This document shows, piece by piece, positions 4,890 to 5,912 of a stretch of 5,912 nt of DNA. The notes beneath the pieces were generated by a model. The model was not told the origin of the DNA and ran no database searches. It was given only the letters and a program-made list of their open reading frames with translations. How positions within the stretch are numbered: the stretch's first letter is position 1; each line of letters opens with the position of its first letter. Source of the DNA: Bacillota bacterium (GTDB taxonomy: Bacteria > Bacillota > Clostridia > Acetivibrionales > JANLFN01); contig JAEWTV010000080.1 in assembly GCA_023397675.1 (NCBI GenBank), forward strand, positions 1 through 5,912, written 5' to 3'. The position numbers and the translations under genes were made by a program.

Positions 4890-5780
4890 ATGAAAGCATG
4901 GGAATCTATACAAAATTCTTTGGAATGGATTGAACAAAACTTGTCTGAGAATATCCAAACAGAGAAGCTGGCAGACATTGCTCACTTATCTCCATTCTAC
5001 TATCAGAGGCTATTTAACAGCCTGGTCGGCAAATCCGTCATGGAATATATAAAGCTTCGCCGTCTGGCAAATGCAGCAGATTTTTTATCAGGGAATGATA
5101 TCAAAATTATTGATACTGCCTTTAAATTCGGTTTTGAAAGTCATGAAACTTTTACACGGGCATTTAAAGCAGCATATGGTATAACACCTGAGGAATACCG
5201 GAGTTCACCGCGTCCTCTTTCTCATCTTCTTATACCAGACCTTTCACTTAATTATTATCTTGTTGATGAAAATGTACCGCTGATTTCAGATGGTATTGTA
5301 CTTGAAGTACGAAGAACATGCCTTAAAAGCAACAGGTATTTTACTGGTCTTAAAGTTCAAAATCCTATAACCGATACTCCAGGGATTGACTTTTTAAGTG
5401 AATTATGGTCACATTTTCATAACAAAAAAGCAGAAATCACAAATTTAATATATAATGGTAACGAACTGGGAGTATCCTATTCTGGTGAAGCAGAAGGGTG
5501 CTTTACATATTTCGCGGGTGCAGAAGTATGTGACAGCAAAAGAGGAAACGGCTTTACACAATGGATAATGCCTGTAGGAGATTATGCCATATGCCAAATT
5601 GAAGCAGAAAATTTTTATGAACTCACAACAAATGCCCTGAATAAAGCCCGGGATTATATGTTCGGGGTATGGCTCCCAAACCATAAGCTTACCTCTGAAC
5701 CGTTTATGGCAGAGTTATACTTTAAAACAACACCTGAAGCCTGTTATATGGAAATATGGTTAAAAACTATAAACCTTTAA
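4890..5780 (+). CDS. AraC-family regulator with GyrI-like effector-binding domain
   Basis: A 296-residue transcription regulator built like Rob: DNA-binding part first, ligand-binding part second. Residues 1-105 form the double helix-turn-helix of the AraC/XylS family. Helix-turn-helix 1 lies near 24-45 (KLADIAHLSPFYYQRLFNSL) and the second at 72-104, with the signature IDTAFKFGFESHETFTRAFK and then YGITPEEYR. Residues 135-293 fit a GyrI-like / BmrR-type small-molecule-binding domain. It includes the FTYFAGAEV strand, the MPVGDYAICQ segment and a late YMEIWL containing Glu288, the position where relatives keep an acidic residue that contacts cationic ligands. AAGGAGG at 4874-4880 lies 9 bases before the ATG, a very strong site. 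The gene is divergent from the MATE exporter and deaminase genes across 944 bases of non-coding DNA. I infer that it responds to a cationic or drug-like ligand and controls the exporter operon. Its target sites are not identified. Confidence 0.93.
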   Translation: MKAWESIQNSLEWIEQNLSENIQTEKLADIAHLSPFYYQRLFNSLVGKSVMEYIKLRRLANAADFLSGNDIKIIDTAFKFGFESHETFTRAFKAAYGITPEEYRSSPRPLSHLLIPDLSLNYYLVDENVPLISDGIVLEVRRTCLKSNRYFTGLKVQNPITDTPGIDFLSELWSHFHNKKAEITNLIYNGNELGVSYSGEAEGCFTYFAGAEVCDSKRGNGFTQWIMPVGDYAICQIEAENFYELTTNALNKARDYMFGVWLPNHKLTSEPFMAELYFKTTPEACYMEIWLKTINL

Positions 5781-5794
5781 TTAACAGTCATGTA

Positions 5795-5912
5795 CCACCG
5801 GCTTAGCCGGTGGCTTGATTAAGCCCTATAAGGGCATAATACTGGCGGCGCTACTCGCGCCCGAAATTACTGCCAATCGCAAAACTTTTACAGCGGCCGC
5901 CCCTCCGGGCGG
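5795..5912 (+). mobile_element. Left-end-like or structured-RNA 5' segment, cut by the window edge
   Basis: Starting 15 bases after the regulator stop codon is a tight series of perfect hairpins: CCACCGGC-tta-GCCGGTGG (5795-5813), GCCCT-ata-AGGGC (5823-5835), GGCGC-tactc-GCGCC (5847-5861) enclosed by TGGC/GCCA (5843-5875), and CCGCCC-ctcc-GGGCGG (5897-5912) at the very edge. The block is far more GC-rich than the gene before it. No T-tract follows the first stem, so it is not an ordinary terminator. A hairpin start with successive short stems fits the left end of an IS200/IS605-group element, or the 5' part of an IscB/IsrB-type omega-RNA. In that case the host DNA just upstream (about 5775-5794) would be the guide. 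This is inference from architecture; the decisive part lies outside the window. Confidence 0.42.

Noticed and set aside
4442..4978. Minus-strand open frame of 178 codons, and the overlapping 76-codon frame at 4473-4703
   Set aside because: They read the same hairpin-rich repeat in two frames, have no ribosome binding site, and the longer one overlaps the start of the AraC-type gene. Such frames are typical artefacts of intergenic repeats.
5795..5813. Simple intrinsic terminator for the AraC-type gene
   Set aside because: The 8-bp stem is followed by CTTGATTAAG rather than a T-tract, and further stems follow at once. It may still slow transcription, but it does not fit the usual form.

Overview
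The window looks like an AT-rich, low-GC Gram-positive chromosome, most likely a member of the Clostridia (perhaps near Ruminiclostridium; this assignment is inference). The reasons are the AT-rich codon use, strong Shine-Dalgarno sequences (for example AAGGAGG before the last gene), a lipobox lipoprotein and a DUF5050-type propeller protein. I see six protein genes, one of them 5'-truncated. They are separated by unusually hairpin-rich, more GC-rich intergenic DNA.

Layout, left to right. 1-190: GC-rich, palindrome-rich DNA that resembles the tail of an IS200/IS605-type element, plus copy A of a dispersed repeat. 227-732 (+): a promoter and a small lipoprotein of unknown function. 740-884: repeat copy B with two small hairpins, between convergent genes. 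1355-885 (-): a GNAT acetyltransferase, of the kind related to AAC(6') enzymes. 2003-1389 (-): a DUF5050 YWTD-like repeat protein that has lost its 5' end. 2013-2172: a plus-strand intrinsic terminator with no gene to serve. 3945-2590 and 2547-2173 (-): a MATE multidrug exporter followed 42 bases later by a cytidine-deaminase-fold enzyme, a probable operon. 3946-4889: 944 bases with no believable protein gene. This stretch holds a 15-bp perfect palindrome, a roughly 340-base multi-stem structure that could be a non-coding RNA, a second hairpin cluster with repeat copy C, and operator-like dyads. 4890-5780 (+): an AraC-family regulator with a GyrI-like ligand-binding domain. 5795-5912: a tight series of hairpins that looks like the left end of a mobile element or the 5' part of a structured RNA, cut off by the window edge.

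Working model (inference): the AraC/GyrI-like protein senses a small molecule and controls the divergent exporter-deaminase pair, and perhaps itself. An exporter, a nucleoside-deaminase-like enzyme and a GNAT acetyltransferase close together suggest a detoxification or drug-resistance neighbourhood. The most unusual content is in the non-coding DNA: the structure at 4101-4440, the truncated structured element at the right edge, and a repeat family whose sub-modules occur in different orders in copies A, B and C.
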